From Ascochyta rabiei (Eukaryota > Ascomycota > Dothideomycetes > Pleosporales > Didymellaceae), in assembly GCF_004011695.2 (NCBI RefSeq), contig NC_082413.1, positions 310,001 through 374,000 on the forward strand: 64,000 bases of DNA, written 5' to 3'. Shown here piece by piece: positions 11,542-21,704 of this stretch (position 1 is its first letter; every line of letters begins with the position of its first letter). Both the position numbers and the translations under genes were made by a program. The notes beneath the pieces were generated by a model. That model made no database searches. It saw only the letters and a program-made list of their open reading frames with translations, and was not told where the DNA came from.

Positions 11542-12690
11542 TCAGAGCTGCCCTTGGGTTCCCTTGTCTTCCTTTTTCGGTACATTCTTCAAACATAATG
11601 CATTGAATAGCCGTCCATTCCAAGTTCCTATGGGTGTACCGGCGGCCACGATGCACCAAAGGAGTATCAGTGAAACAGCGAAAACTGTACCAAAACCCCT
11701 AACAGAACAAGCTGGGAAAGATGCGTCCGAATTCGAGGGTGCTCAAGGCCATGACTCCAAGGGGGAACGCAAAGCCCCACTAACCCATGTTGAAGTCGAG
11801 ATTTGAAGATCGAGGCGAGAGCGAAATAGAGCCAGGTTAACCCAAACGCCCACATGATGAGAGCAATGAATGTTCCTGTCACCCGCTATACGCACATCGT
11901 AAAAGAACTCAGTCTCTCGAAGCACGCGACAAGCAATGTTGCCAAGGTAGGTGACAGCATAGCCACCCATCCCTAGTGATCCGAGAGGGAAAAAAGACGA
12001 AATGACAATCTCGCGAGGTGGCAGCTTGTGGAGCGCCAGACGCGTGTAGTACATGACAAGGACAGTCATCACTAGAGGTGTTGCCAGTCCCCACATGATG
12101 TAAGATGCAATTAGTGTGCCCAATGCATTCTCTGGATCTGGGAGGTGTTCAGCTACTCGAGCGCCTGTTCCCGCAGCAACGATGGACGCGGCGATAGGAA
12201 GCAGCTGGACAGCTTTTATTCTATCGAGGTTCTGTCGGTTAGGCGCAGAGATCAGTAAGACCGTCAGCGAAATCGTCACCTCGACAGGCACAACCAAGTC
12301 GATCATCCAGCAGACCCAAGCAAACGTGACAGCCCACGGACCCCAGTACAGAATGCGTAAAGTACACTAGGCCGAGATCGGCGTTACGAAATCCATGGGT
12401 ATAGTATCAAGAAAGAGGGAATTGGTGCTATCAGCAGCCATAGCTGTCCATATCTCGGGATACAGTGTGTATCGCATGACAGAGACAGAGAACGCACACG
12501 TAAACAGCACCGCGTTCAGTCCAAGGAAGACGACAATGAGCCAGTACAGCCACTGGGTCTCGAAAGGGATCGCAGCAAGTAGCAGTGAGACGATTCCAGT
12601 GCCCATCGTCAAGCTGAACCAAGATGGAGAGAAGTTCCTGACTATCTGGCGCCAGCCGACCTGCTTGCTGTTAGCACTCAGTTTCATCAA
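11542..12690 (-). pseudogene. SSU1-type sulfite efflux pump pseudogene (TDT family)
   Basis: The parent family (SLAC1/TDT, yeast Ssu1) exports sulfite across the plasma membrane through ten helices. The start at 12690 and the N-terminal signature NFSPSWFSLTMGTGIVSLLL are intact, and YPEIW is retained. Similarity continues across the whole family length to GTWNGRLFNALCL near the C-terminus, but the frame is broken. There is an in-frame TAG about 107 codons in (near 12367). A frameshift near 11880 precedes TGTFIALIMWAFGLTW. A TAG replaces the first Trp of the FNMGWWGF block. A further frameshift and TAG occur near 11690. The DNA alignment runs through the first stop with no gap, so an intron does not explain it. 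The TGG-to-TAG change fits RIP or simple decay. I see no intact second copy in the window. Confidence 0.88.
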
Positions 12691-13302
12691 TCACTGCGTC
12701 TATTACACACATCGTATTCTGTTGAAGGAGGGGACGTCTCAGTTCTCAGTGTGTCATTACAAAGGGTTGCAGTCGGTCTGACGCTGCCGGTAGATCTCTG
12801 TCGACTAGGTTGTGCGCATTACCGGTAAGCTGCTGGCCCGGAACCAATGCGCTCGACCTCGTTTTCATCCGTGATCACAATAGTCATCGGTTACTGTCCG
12901 ACACGCAACAGCAAAGACTAGAGATGTGATCGAAGACATTGTGAAGTTGGAGGCGTTGCTTGCGGAGAGCAGTCCGGTACTACCGCTTTGCAAATCAAAA
13001 TCCACGTGATGACACGGCGAAAGCGGGATCCAGCCTCACTCAAGGGCCCCACCCATCTCACACAGCTCTACCTTCAGCCTGCTCGACAAACAAGCATTGG
13101 ATACATCAACGACATTTATTCACAAACATTCCATGGACATCTTATCCCAAACACCTCTGTTGCCCACACTTCCCACGGGCCTATGGAATCTCGGGCTTCT
13201 CCAACCGCTTAGCCTTGTACCCTGATCCCCGCACCAGATCCTGCAGACCCTGAAAAGCATCAGGACCCTTTATCAATCCACCAGATATTGTAAGGGAACA
13301 TT
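12691..13302. other. Intergenic region between SSU1 pseudogene and F-box-like gene
   Basis: Divergent promoter region. No gene or RNA recognised; short overlapping + strand frames at 12960-13253 look like chance. Confidence 0.4.
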
Positions 13303-14133
13303 ATGACTGGCTTCTTGGACCTACCACTTGAACTCAGAAACTACGTCTACGACCTGCTCCTTTATGAAAGCCTCGCCACATCGTTTCGTGGGGTGATGGT
13401 GGTCTCGGAAGCCTACGTCAAGCGTGACCTTCCCCTGAAGTCCTACCGCGGCCTCCTCCTCGTATGTAGACAAACGTATCGAGAATTCAAAATCGCAATC
13501 CAACATCTCGCCGCCTCAAAACAGCTGATTTACGAACTGGACATCACCTTCTCGCATGGTCGGCCATACTTTAGTCTAACCTGGCAACGATTCGCCGCGT
13601 TATCGACAACGATAAACGAACTCCTCATCAACGTAGACTTGCGCATCCAAGAGCCCCTAGGCACATTCAGCACCTCGATCCCTCACGACCACGAGCTAGC
13701 GCACCTCCTGGAAGATCTACCCGAGTCCTTTGCCGTGCAACTCTTTGACTACATAGCCATTCTGCTTAAATCACTCTTCAATCTGCTCCTCGCTGGAAAC
13801 CCCTCCACTTCCGTTCTGTACACAGAATCCATGACGCTGAATCTGCGGACGCCCACAAGACTCACACTGTCGGGTGGGAGCCATCACAACCCGCATGGCT
13901 GCTCGCGCAGGATCCCCGTAGATAAACTGGAGGTCGGCAAGCTGTGGGCGACGATGCGAAATACACTGCAGGCGACGAGTAAGGGATTCCAGGCGTTTGA
14001 GGCAAGAAAGTGTGAAGAGTTGTTTCCGCGCATTCAGATTGGGTGTTTGAGGTTTGCGACTGAGGGGAGAGTGTGGGGAGAGGGCCACAATTTGATTTTA
14101 GCAGAGAGGGATTTCATGTGGTTGAGGTACTGA
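13303..14133 (+). CDS. F-box/2EXR-like fungal protein, function unknown
   Basis: Single exon, 276 residues. The N-terminus (FLDLPLELRNYVYDLLLYES) has the LPxELRxxVYxxLL pattern seen at the start of the many F-box-like or 2EXR-type proteins of filamentous ascomycetes. A second block (LLLVCRQTYREF) matches the LLxxCRQxxxE helix that usually follows in these proteins. The remainder is leucine-rich with no recognisable catalytic motif, signal peptide or membrane helix. Such families are large and poorly characterised. A role as a substrate adaptor for ubiquitin ligation is possible only if the F-box-like helix binds Skp1, which the sequence alone does not show. Confidence 0.75.
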   Translation: MTGFLDLPLELRNYVYDLLLYESLATSFRGVMVVSEAYVKRDLPLKSYRGLLLVCRQTYREFKIAIQHLAASKQLIYELDITFSHGRPYFSLTWQRFAALSTTINELLINVDLRIQEPLGTFSTSIPHDHELAHLLEDLPESFAVQLFDYIAILLKSLFNLLLAGNPSTSVLYTESMTLNLRTPTRLTLSGGSHHNPHGCSRRIPVDKLEVGKLWATMRNTLQATSKGFQAFEARKCEELFPRIQIGCLRFATEGRVWGEGHNLILAERDFMWLRY

Positions 14134-14513
14134 AGCTTCTAGAGGTGGCTTAGATCCTCGAGGGTTAGATTGTTTACGACGATGATGAACACGGCCGCTG
14201 CAATAGCATTGAAGCGTACAGAGCATTCACGGAGTTTTGGTACATGGTGTATTGTGGCATATTATGCATTTTGCGGTTGAGGGTTATATATGAATATAGA
14301 TTCGGTCGCATCTGGGGTTCGCTAAGAAAGACGGTTGAGCACAGCGGGCTTTTGCGAAGGATTTCAATGGCTACAATCTCAAATTTGAATTCCAATATAC
14401 TCTAACATTACCAGCGTTGTGTCTCGGGTTGAAAACCCTGTAGGCTCGCAGTACAAGCATCTGGCCCGAGTCTACCCTCCAAGACCGTCGTTGTCTGCCG
14501 AGATGGTACCTGT
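14134..14513. other. Convergent intergenic region
   Basis: 3' flanks of the F-box-like and BYS1-like genes. Nothing else recognised. Confidence 0.4.
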
Positions 14514-14969
14514 CTATGCAGCACAAACCTCGAGCGTCAGACCTGTCTCTCCAAAGTATGCCAAAGTGTGGTTCGGCTGCGGTGCACCATTCCATTCAAT
14601 CGTGGGCACATCCTTGCCTTTGTCGCCCTTGACCGTGAGCTTCTGGCCCCAAAAGTCGAAGCCATATACGGTGCTGAGGTCGTAGTAGATGTTCTGACCC
14701 TTGTTGTATGTGTAACTGAAGTGCAGAGTGGGCTTGGCGGTCCAGAGAGCAGCGGCGGACCTGGTGACCTTGATCGCGGTGCCGACACCATGGAAGTATT
14801 CCTCCTCAGTCCAGAGGGTGTCAGGGTGCACCTCGGTCGTGTTGCCAGCTGTAGCACCGACAGAGGTAACGAAAATGGTGAAATTGCAATTGTTGTGGAC
14901 GACGATGGAAGGTGCAGCGAGTGCGGTAGCCGCAAGGATGAGACCGCTGAGGATGGTCGAGAAGTGCAT
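14514..14969 (-). CDS. Secreted BYS1-domain protein
   Basis: Single exon, 151 residues. The N-terminal hydrophobic stretch ending in LAATALAAPS is a clear signal peptide with an AxA site near residue 19. The mature part begins IVVHNNCNF and resembles the BYS1 family (named for the Blastomyces yeast-phase-specific protein), a small secreted beta-rich fungal family distantly reminiscent of thaumatin-like folds. Supporting features are NNCNFTIFVTSVG, a central KPTLHFSYTYNKGQNIYYDLSTVYG block and a C-terminal LEVC. Potential N-glycosylation sites are NFT, NTT and NHT. Two cysteines (NNC and EVC) remain after signal removal and could pair. The role is unknown; such proteins are often extracellular and strongly regulated by growth phase or host contact. 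Confidence 0.82.
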   Translation of the reverse strand: MHFSTILSGLILAATALAAPSIVVHNNCNFTIFVTSVGATAGNTTEVHPDTLWTEEEYFHGVGTAIKVTRSAAALWTAKPTLHFSYTYNKGQNIYYDLSTVYGFDFWGQKLTVKGDKGKDVPTIEWNGAPQPNHTLAYFGETGLTLEVCAA

Positions 14970-16162
14970 CGTGTTTTAATTGATAACAAAAATGGCCGAT
15001 TGTATTGCTTTATGCTAAAGCTGAAGTTTGCACTGAAGATGAGGCGTGGGATTTGAGAGTAGCGAAGCGGCCTTTCTCTTATACTCGTCAAGACAGCGCC
15101 TTGCTCTTCAGTGGATATTTGTGACATAGTCAATTTCGAAACCGATGCCTCTTGTGCACTGGTACCGCCTCATGTAAGGTACCACAACTGTCCTCTTACA
15201 AACCCTGAAGCATGGTGCCATACTGTCTGTTTGCACTCATTTCCACCCGTGAGGCGAAATCTGCTTTGCAAGCTGTGAGCAAAGCCAAGAGATGGACAAG
15301 GCAAGGTTGAGCTGCGATCAACCGGCATCGTACGAAAATGGTCACTCTGATGATGTTGTGATACCAGGGATTTGACGCAGGTACAAATGCAGGTACGAAC
15401 CGATGGTTGTACCCGTTAAAATTGCTATTTGAGAAACACGAGTGGCGAATGATTATAGATGTGAGTAAGTAGAAAATCAGCTGTAAAGGTTAGAAAAATA
15501 GGAACCGACAAAGCCTGTTGGTCAGGCGGCTTGAATAAACCGGTGAGCAGGGTTGCTAGATACTATGTGCCAATATTGCTGTGAGAGAAGAAATCGTAGG
15601 GTGTGGTACGAATGTTCCTACAACAAACTTGTCAACTGTCAAAAGAAAGTGACTGTGTTCAAATTGTCGCAGCTTCAATGATCACAGGGCTGCCACAAGG
15701 GGACAGGTCCACTGGCGGGTAACCTTCACGGGACTTTCGTGCTTGTGGATGTCGAGAAGAGATTGCGAAAACTGGCATTGGCAGGTTGCCTACGCAGCAT
15801 GGTTGCCGGCATCTCGCACGCTCAGCAGAGAGAGGAGCAACGCAACAGCTTTTTTTGCTAGAGCGAGGGATAGTTTTGGCCAGGTCAGGGTATGCAACGA
15901 CAGACGTAAGGGTCGTGATCACAATGTGAGGTGGAGGAAGTGGTAATGACGAAGTCGGCTTACCGAGGGGAAGGCACGTTCGGCTTAAGCCCGCGGTCGC
16001 CTCAAACCTCGGCTCAACTCCACATTCCGGTGTCAAGCTCCTGTGCTCCGCCTGATGAAGTACGGAAAGTGGCCGCCATGTGATAGTCGCTTCTCAACTC
16101 GTTAGAGCTTTTCTCTTTGCGATTCACCCGCTTCCAAATTATTCTCCCTCTTTGCAGAAATC
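14970..16162. other. Divergent promoter region, BYS1-like and thiolase genes
   Basis: 1.2 kb without a convincing gene. The 125-codon - strand frame at 15659-16036 is proline/serine/cysteine-rich and has no recognisable domain; I treat it as chance. Confidence 0.4.
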
Positions 16163-17517
16163 ATGTCATCATCCGCCCTTCGCACATCCATGAGAATGGC
16201 GTCGCGGCCACAGCAGCGCTTGGCCAGCATTCAAAGACAATTCAGCAGCTCTGCGCCACAAAAGAAGGAGATCAAAGATGCATACATCATAAGCGCTAGC
16301 CGAACGCCGACTGCAGTGGTATGAATCGTTCACCACCTTGTGGTGTATCTCAACTGATCGTGTCGCAGTTCAATGGCAACTTCACCACCGTCTCAGCTAC
16401 TCAGCTCGGTGCCACAGCCATCAAGTCGGCCCTCGAGAAGTCTAAAGTCCCAGTCTCCTCCATCGATGCTGTATACATGGGCAACGTGCTGTCTGCTGGT
16501 GTTGGACAAGCACCGGCAAGACAAGCAGCCATCTTCGCTGGCCTGCCCACCAACATTGAGGCAACCACCATCAACAAAGTATGCGCTTCAGGCCTAAAGG
16601 CGGTCAACATCGCAGCATCAACCATTGAGTTGGGACAGGCTGAGGCACAGATTGCAGGTGGCATGGAGAACATGACCCGTGTACCGTACTACCTAAACCG
16701 CGCCAGCCAACAGCCAGCATTCGGCCATCAGAAGATGCAGGATGGACTGATCGCCGACGGACTCTGGGATGTGTATAACCAAATCCACATGGGTAACTGC
16801 GCCGAAAAGACCGCCAGAGACCACAACATCTCACGGAAAGATCAAGATGACTATGCCATCCTGACCTACAAACGAGCACAGCAAGCCTACAAGGACGGGC
16901 TGTTCAAGGACGAGATCGTTCCGGTCACAGTCAAGTCCAAGAAAGGCGACGTCGTCATCTCAGAAGACGAGCAATACAACAAGCTCAAGCTTGAGAAGGT
17001 CCCTACGCTGAAACCTGCTTTCTCGAAGGACGCAGACGCCTCGGTTACCGCGGCCAACAGCTCGCCCCTCAGCGACGGCGCATCTGCATTGGTACTCGGT
17101 AGCAAGGAGATCGCGCAGCAGTACGGCAAGGACAGCCGCGTCCTTGCAAAGATTGTCACTTACTGCGATGCCTCGGTCGACCCGATCGACTTCCCCATCG
17201 CGCCTGCCTCCGTCGTCGAGAAGCTGCTGAAGCAGTCAGGCCTCAAGAAGGAGGACATCTCGATCTGGGAGTTCAACGAAGCCTTTGCTGCCGTCATCAA
17301 GGCGAACGCTAAGATACTTGGTCTTGGGGAGGACAACGTAAACCCAAGGGGTGGCGCCATTGCGCTGGGTCACGCACTGGGCAGCTCGGGTAGCAGGATA
17401 TTGGTCACGCTGCTGCATCAGTTGGAGGTTGGGCAGTATGGTGCTGCGGCGATTTGCAACGGCGGTGGTGCGTCGAGTGGCATTATTGTGCAAAGGGTCA
17501 GTGCCGATTCGTTGTAG
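16163..17517 (+). CDS. ERG10: Acetyl-CoA acetyltransferase (thiolase), mitochondrial type
   Basis: Condenses two acetyl-CoA to acetoacetyl-CoA or cleaves it thiolytically, feeding the mevalonate and ketone pathways. Exons 16163-16318 and 16369-17517 give 434 residues; the 50-bp intron (GTATGA...CGCAG) is phase 0. The nucleophilic cysteine is in [10 protein letters not shown] (Cys124). GHALGSSGS carries the catalytic His (about 387) and CNGGGASSG the second Cys (about 415); FNEAFA is also present. The first ~33 residues are Arg/Ser/Gln-rich with no acid ([20 protein letters not shown]), which reads as a mitochondrial targeting peptide. That favours the mitochondrial (Erg10A-like) paralogue over the cytosolic one. 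Peroxisomal 3-ketoacyl-CoA thiolase is unlikely because there is no PTS2 motif. Confidence 0.93.
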
Positions 17518-17893
17518 ACGAGCTGTAAGGAGATGCTGGATGAGCAAAATGTAGATACGTGCAATTTCATGCCATGCTGAAATCATCATCCAGCACTTTG
17601 TGGGCGAATCTTTGTTGTAGAAATTCCAGAGGTGCAGACAAAGATTAGCTGAGTAAGTATGGCGTCACGAACAGAACGATCTCACACAACTCAACTTGTT
17701 GAAGGGGGTATAATGCAATTCATCCATTCATGAATCCATGAAATTTCTTTTAGAAGAGTTCTGATCGACCATCGCCGTGCGCTCAATGAAAAGCTACACA
17801 ACGCAGAACACCCTTTTCCATGCACGCCAGTCCATAAGCTTGAGAGATTCGACCAGACGTCCCAGAGACCACGCAACGCCCTCGGCGCTACAT
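17518..17893. other. Convergent intergenic region
   Basis: 3' flanks of the thiolase and RPL15 genes. No additional feature seen. Confidence 0.4.
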
Positions 17894-18740
17894 TTACCTG
17901 TAGCGCCAGAGGGAGAGGGTGTTGTGCCTCTTCCAGGTCTTCCTGCGACCAGCGGTGGTGTTGTTGTACTTGTGACCACGGCCAAGACCACGGCTCTTCT
18001 TGCCGGTGGCGGTAAGACCACGAGACTCGCGGTGCTTGTGGACGGGGGCGACGATCCAGTTGATGCGGGCATCGCGGCGAATAGCCTTGTGCTGGGGGTC
18101 GACAAGGATGACCTCGTAGTACTTGTAGGTCGAGTCCTGGTTGATCCAGTACGAGTTGAGAACGCGCAGGTTGGCGCAGCGGCGGCCGACACGCTCCTCA
18201 GCGGTGCTCTTGAGGGAGCGCTGGTACTTGAGCTGGTTGATACCCTGATTGGTAGGCTTTCCTGTGCAGGCATTAGTCTTCTGCGTGCGTTTTCATTCCG
18301 ATCGATCAAGCATACCGTAGGTGGCGCCCCTAAGAAATAAATGTTAGCACTGTCGCATGTTGTGTTGTGTGTGAGGGTACGTACTTGGGAGCCTGCCTCT
18401 TGCGGCCACCGCGGCGGACACGGCAGCGGTAGATAACGTAACCCTGCTTGGCCTTGTACCCAAGACGGCGGGCCTTGTCGGGGCGCGAGGGACGGCTGGC
18501 GCGGTGGATGACCTTCAGTTGGCGAAGCTATCGATGCACTCTCAGCTAATGTTCAACGAGTACACCAATTGAGACCGGTGTCTCAGGAAATGTGATTCAT
18601 ACCTCCCAGCACTGCCACAATGTTAGCAAAGTCCTCGTTCCCTTTTAGTTGTGTATACGTACGCGAACGCGCATCAAGAAGCGCATCATGTCCGACTGCT
18701 TCTTCTTCTGAAGTTCCTCAACATACTTAAGGGCACCCAT
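17894..18740 (-). CDS. RPL15: 60S ribosomal protein L15 (eL15), with micro-exons
   Basis: Structural protein of the large ribosomal subunit. The coding sequence needs five exons: 18663-18740 ([15 protein letters not shown]...), 18603-18611 (9 nt, Cys-Trp-Glu), about 18385-18527 ([13 protein letters not shown]...), 18316-18329 (14 nt) and 17894-18261 (to SLWRYR). All junctions are GT-AG and in phase, giving 203 residues, the usual eL15 length. Without the 9-nt exon the conserved RVRCWELRQL segment would be interrupted; without the 14-nt exon KGATYGKP would be lost. The start ATG follows directly after a CTCAG acceptor, so the 5' leader is spliced too. The protein is very basic. Identity is certain; the exact end of the third exon is good to a couple of bases. 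Confidence 0.93.
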
Positions 18741-18960
18741 CTGAGCGGTTGTTAGTACTGCGTGTACGGAAATTTCGATCGTTGATTGCGTTGGTCGCTT
18801 GACTGATCGATTCGTTGCTGTGGGAGACTCACTTTGTCTGGTCCTGGTGTTAGTAGGGTCGTTGACGGTGGAGGTTGACGATGCGCAAATCTCGAAGAGA
18901 TCCGAAATTTCGAATAAGCGAGGTGGGTGGAAGCTCTTGGCGCGAGAGCAGTCCACTTAC
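18741..18960 (-). other. Two probable 5'-UTR introns of RPL15 with an 11-nt exon
   Basis: Reading the - strand, a GTAAGT donor at 18960 leads to a TACTAAC branch and CACCAG acceptor ending at 18844. An 11-nt segment follows (18833-18843). A GTGAGT donor at 18832 leads to a second TACTAAC branch and CTCAG ending at 18741, right before the ATG. Two perfect branch sites in this arrangement are unlikely by chance. Skipping the 11-nt exon is an alternative. Confidence 0.65.
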
Positions 18961-19931
18961 CGTGTGGGCTAAGCCAGAAGCAGCAACACCGTTTTTGTAC
19001 CGCAGAACTTTAACATCGTCCGCAGCTCCTCCGATCATTTGCTTCCCTTTTTCTTTTCAAGTTGCGGAACTGTCTGCTTGTGCGGGTACGTTGAGCTTTC
19101 AATGTTGCCACATTTATTGCTGATGGCTGCGACGACGAGGATACCATGCATGATTCTAATTCCCTCCTTCCGGTCGCTCTGTAGTTCACCAAAAGAACCA
19201 TGGGCACACATCTTGTGTCCTTCTCCGGCTCTAATCAACACCCACGTGCATCTACCGCTGCCGTTTCTGCATACAAAGCTAACATCTTCTTCATCCTTAC
19301 TTCCATCTCGCGTTTCATGATACTCGGTACACGAGCGTTCTCTGAATAACACATGGCGATTTGCGAACACGTGTGTCCCCAAGAAAATCCCCAGTTTCAG
19401 CGGTTTAATGATTATATATACACATCACACGCATCCTCACAATCTCAAAAAGAAAACAAAGGTTTCTTAAATTGCTTGAGGCTCGTAATTTACCTTCGGT
19501 GCTTTGTAATCGTCAACGAAACTCCAAACGCCAATACCCACGCGCCTGGAAATATGTCCAGGGAGTTATGCGCAACGAAAACCAAAGACTGGAAGATGAC
19601 AGAGTTCGTAATTTAGGTTGAGGTGGTGTTCCGAAGAAGCGATAGACGGGGCTGGGGAGATATATTCACATGACAGCCAGGGTTGGTGTGAGAATGTATG
19701 TACGCATTAATAAACAACATCTGAAAGTATGACTGTAGCCTTGGTGCTTTGCCGTGGTCGTGAGTAGGTCACAGTGCAGCTGCTCGGTTTTACGTGTGGA
19801 GGGCGAGAAGTACTTCTCGAGGTTGCTCTGCAAGAGAGCAAGCATTACGTGGTGGTGGTGATGCGCTGGGGCAATTTGCAATATACACTCTCTACATTTC
19901 ATCTGCACTGCCTGTTGCTATCTCTGTATCC
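18961..19931. other. RPL15 promoter and HIS5 3' flank
   Basis: About 1 kb, probably the RPL15 promoter and first non-coding exon on the right of the introns and the HIS5 3' flank beyond. No other gene recognised. Confidence 0.4.
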
Positions 19932-21339
19932 CTACCCTACAACAGCGCTGGCCTCTTTCTCCTTCTGCTCCTCATCCTTACCACCCAGGCTCTCCCTCTT
20001 CTCATAGACGCCCTGTAGCACAGCCTTGATCTCCTGCAGGAACCTCGTGCATTCATCTTCTGTGCCGACTGTGATCCTGAGGCAACCTTCACAACCGTAC
20101 TCTTTCCCTCTAAACCTAACAACAACACCCCTCTCCTCAGCCAACCCTTCATACACCGCAAGTGCGACCTCGTTGCTCGGCTTCCCGTTCGGCTTGTCCA
20201 GCATCTGGTAGAGCAGGAAATTGCTCTCTGTCCCGCCGTGCAGTTCGCCCACCCCCGGAACCTTAGGCAGTTCTTTGATTAACCTCTCCCTCTGCTTGAC
20301 GATCAAGTCCTTGTTTCTTGTCATGACATTGAGGTGTTTTGGACTCAGTGCTGCCTGCGCAAGCTGCGATGTTGGGTTCGAAATGTTGTACGGCGCCTTC
20401 ATGTTGTTCAGGATTTGTGCGACTGCCGGATCTGCGAACGCAGCACCAAGCCGGATGCCAGCGAGTCCAAAGGCCTTGGACAGCGTCTGCATGACGACGA
20501 GGTTCGGCCATTCGGCGACCCATTCCGCCATCGAAGAGCCTTCGGGCGCAAAGTCGATGTACGCTTCATCCAAGACTACCACGCCATTCCACCTTGTCTC
20601 TAATATGGCCTGTACATCCTCTTTTCTGAGCAGCTTTCCCGTGGGATTGCCGGGCGAGCAAAGGTATGCGAGTTTTATGCTGGGATCGGAGGTGAGCGCT
20701 TTCTGGATGGCGGGCACGTCGAGATCGAAGGTAGGGAGCTGCAGGGGGACTTTGACCAGCGAGACATCGTTGACCTGCGCGGAGACGCTGTACATGCCGT
20801 ACGTGGGGGGGCATGTCAGGATCTTCTCTTTGCCCGGGGCGCAGAAGGCGCGGATCAGAGCGTCGATGGCTTCATCAGATCCGACGCCCACAAAGAGGTG
20901 CTCCGGGCCGATGGTCTTTGATGTGTGGGTGCGCGTGTTGCGGAGATTGCAGAGAAGCTGCTTGAGGTCTGCTTGGTGGCTGTATGCATGGTGAGCAAGC
21001 GTTTCGGCTTTTTGGCTGGTATGCGCACGGGTCTGGGTAGCGGTTGAGGCCAAGCAGGTCTACGTCGATTGATGCAGACGAGTCTGATGTGCCGGTGACA
21101 TTGGCGCCAGGCAGTTGCCCCTCTCCGGTCAGTGCCAGGCCTGGGCCGTATGCGTTCTCGTTCGCGTCGAGTAGGATGTTGGTGCCGTCGTCTTTGTAGT
21201 CACTGGCATCGTAAGCGTCTGCGTACAGCATTTACGCGTAGAGCTTCACCTACTCGCGCGCACAGCGGTACGGCTCCAATGCGAGGATGTTGGGTCGCGC
21301 GCATGTCTGCAGATCGAACGCTGTGTTCTTGGAAGGCAT
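19932..21339 (-). CDS. HIS5: Histidinol-phosphate aminotransferase
   Basis: PLP-dependent enzyme of histidine biosynthesis converting imidazole acetol phosphate to L-histidinol phosphate. Three exons, 21254-21339, 21029-21202 and 19932-20979, give 435 residues. The introns are 51 bp (GTAGGT...GCCAG) and 49 bp (GTGCGC...ACAG). The N-terminus FDLQTCARPNILALEPYRCARD runs across intron 1 into LLDANENAYGP, and NRYPDPHQADLKQLL spans intron 2; both are family signatures. The fold-type I aminotransferase motifs are VGVGSDEAID, the SPGNPTGK loop, LDEAYIDFA and the PLP lysine in SKAFGLAGIRLG. The start at 21339 (MPSKNTAFDL) is preferred; an in-frame ATG lies 34 codons upstream. The second donor is GTGCGC rather than GTxxGT. 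Confidence 0.95.
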
Positions 21340-21704
21340 TGCGAGTGATATGCGAGGATGGACGCGATATAATGTCGTGGGAGGTGATGGCGGGGACCTT
21401 TTGAATGGGTACCGCGGGGCTGCGGCGACGTCAGGAGTCATCGCGGCCTCGAGATCTTATCACCGCGATGACTCTACGAAGAGCTCAATCGCACGGCGGC
21501 ATCTCCGAAAGACTGCCCTACTCAAGACAGACGCACGGCCTCATGACATGTGGAGAACGAGCTGAGGTATTGGTGCGGTGAACCGAGGCTTGCATACAGG
21601 GGAGGGGGTCAGGAGTAAGCAAACTCAAGAGGGTAAAGAAAGGATGCAACACGACTTCAAGTACCAGGATCGCTACGCTGTAAAACATGACCAACACGAA
21701 CCTC
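21340..21704. other. Intergenic region between HIS5 and the bleomycin hydrolase gene
   Basis: Short HIS5 promoter region and 3' flank of the peptidase gene. Nothing else recognised. Confidence 0.4.

Noticed and set aside
12307..12366. A regular intron separating two good halves of the sulfite pump
   Set aside because: The DNA between the halves aligns with the family without a gap and still encodes YWGPWAVTFAW; the break is a nonsense codon, and further stops and frameshifts follow.
15659..16036. 125-codon - strand open frame
   Set aside because: No protein character or domain; lies in the thiolase promoter.
20875..21231. HIS5 N-terminus beginning at the ATG at 21231, with a frameshift
   Set aside because: Normal introns join 21254-21339, 21029-21202 and 19932-20979 and give the complete conserved N-terminus, so there is no frameshift.
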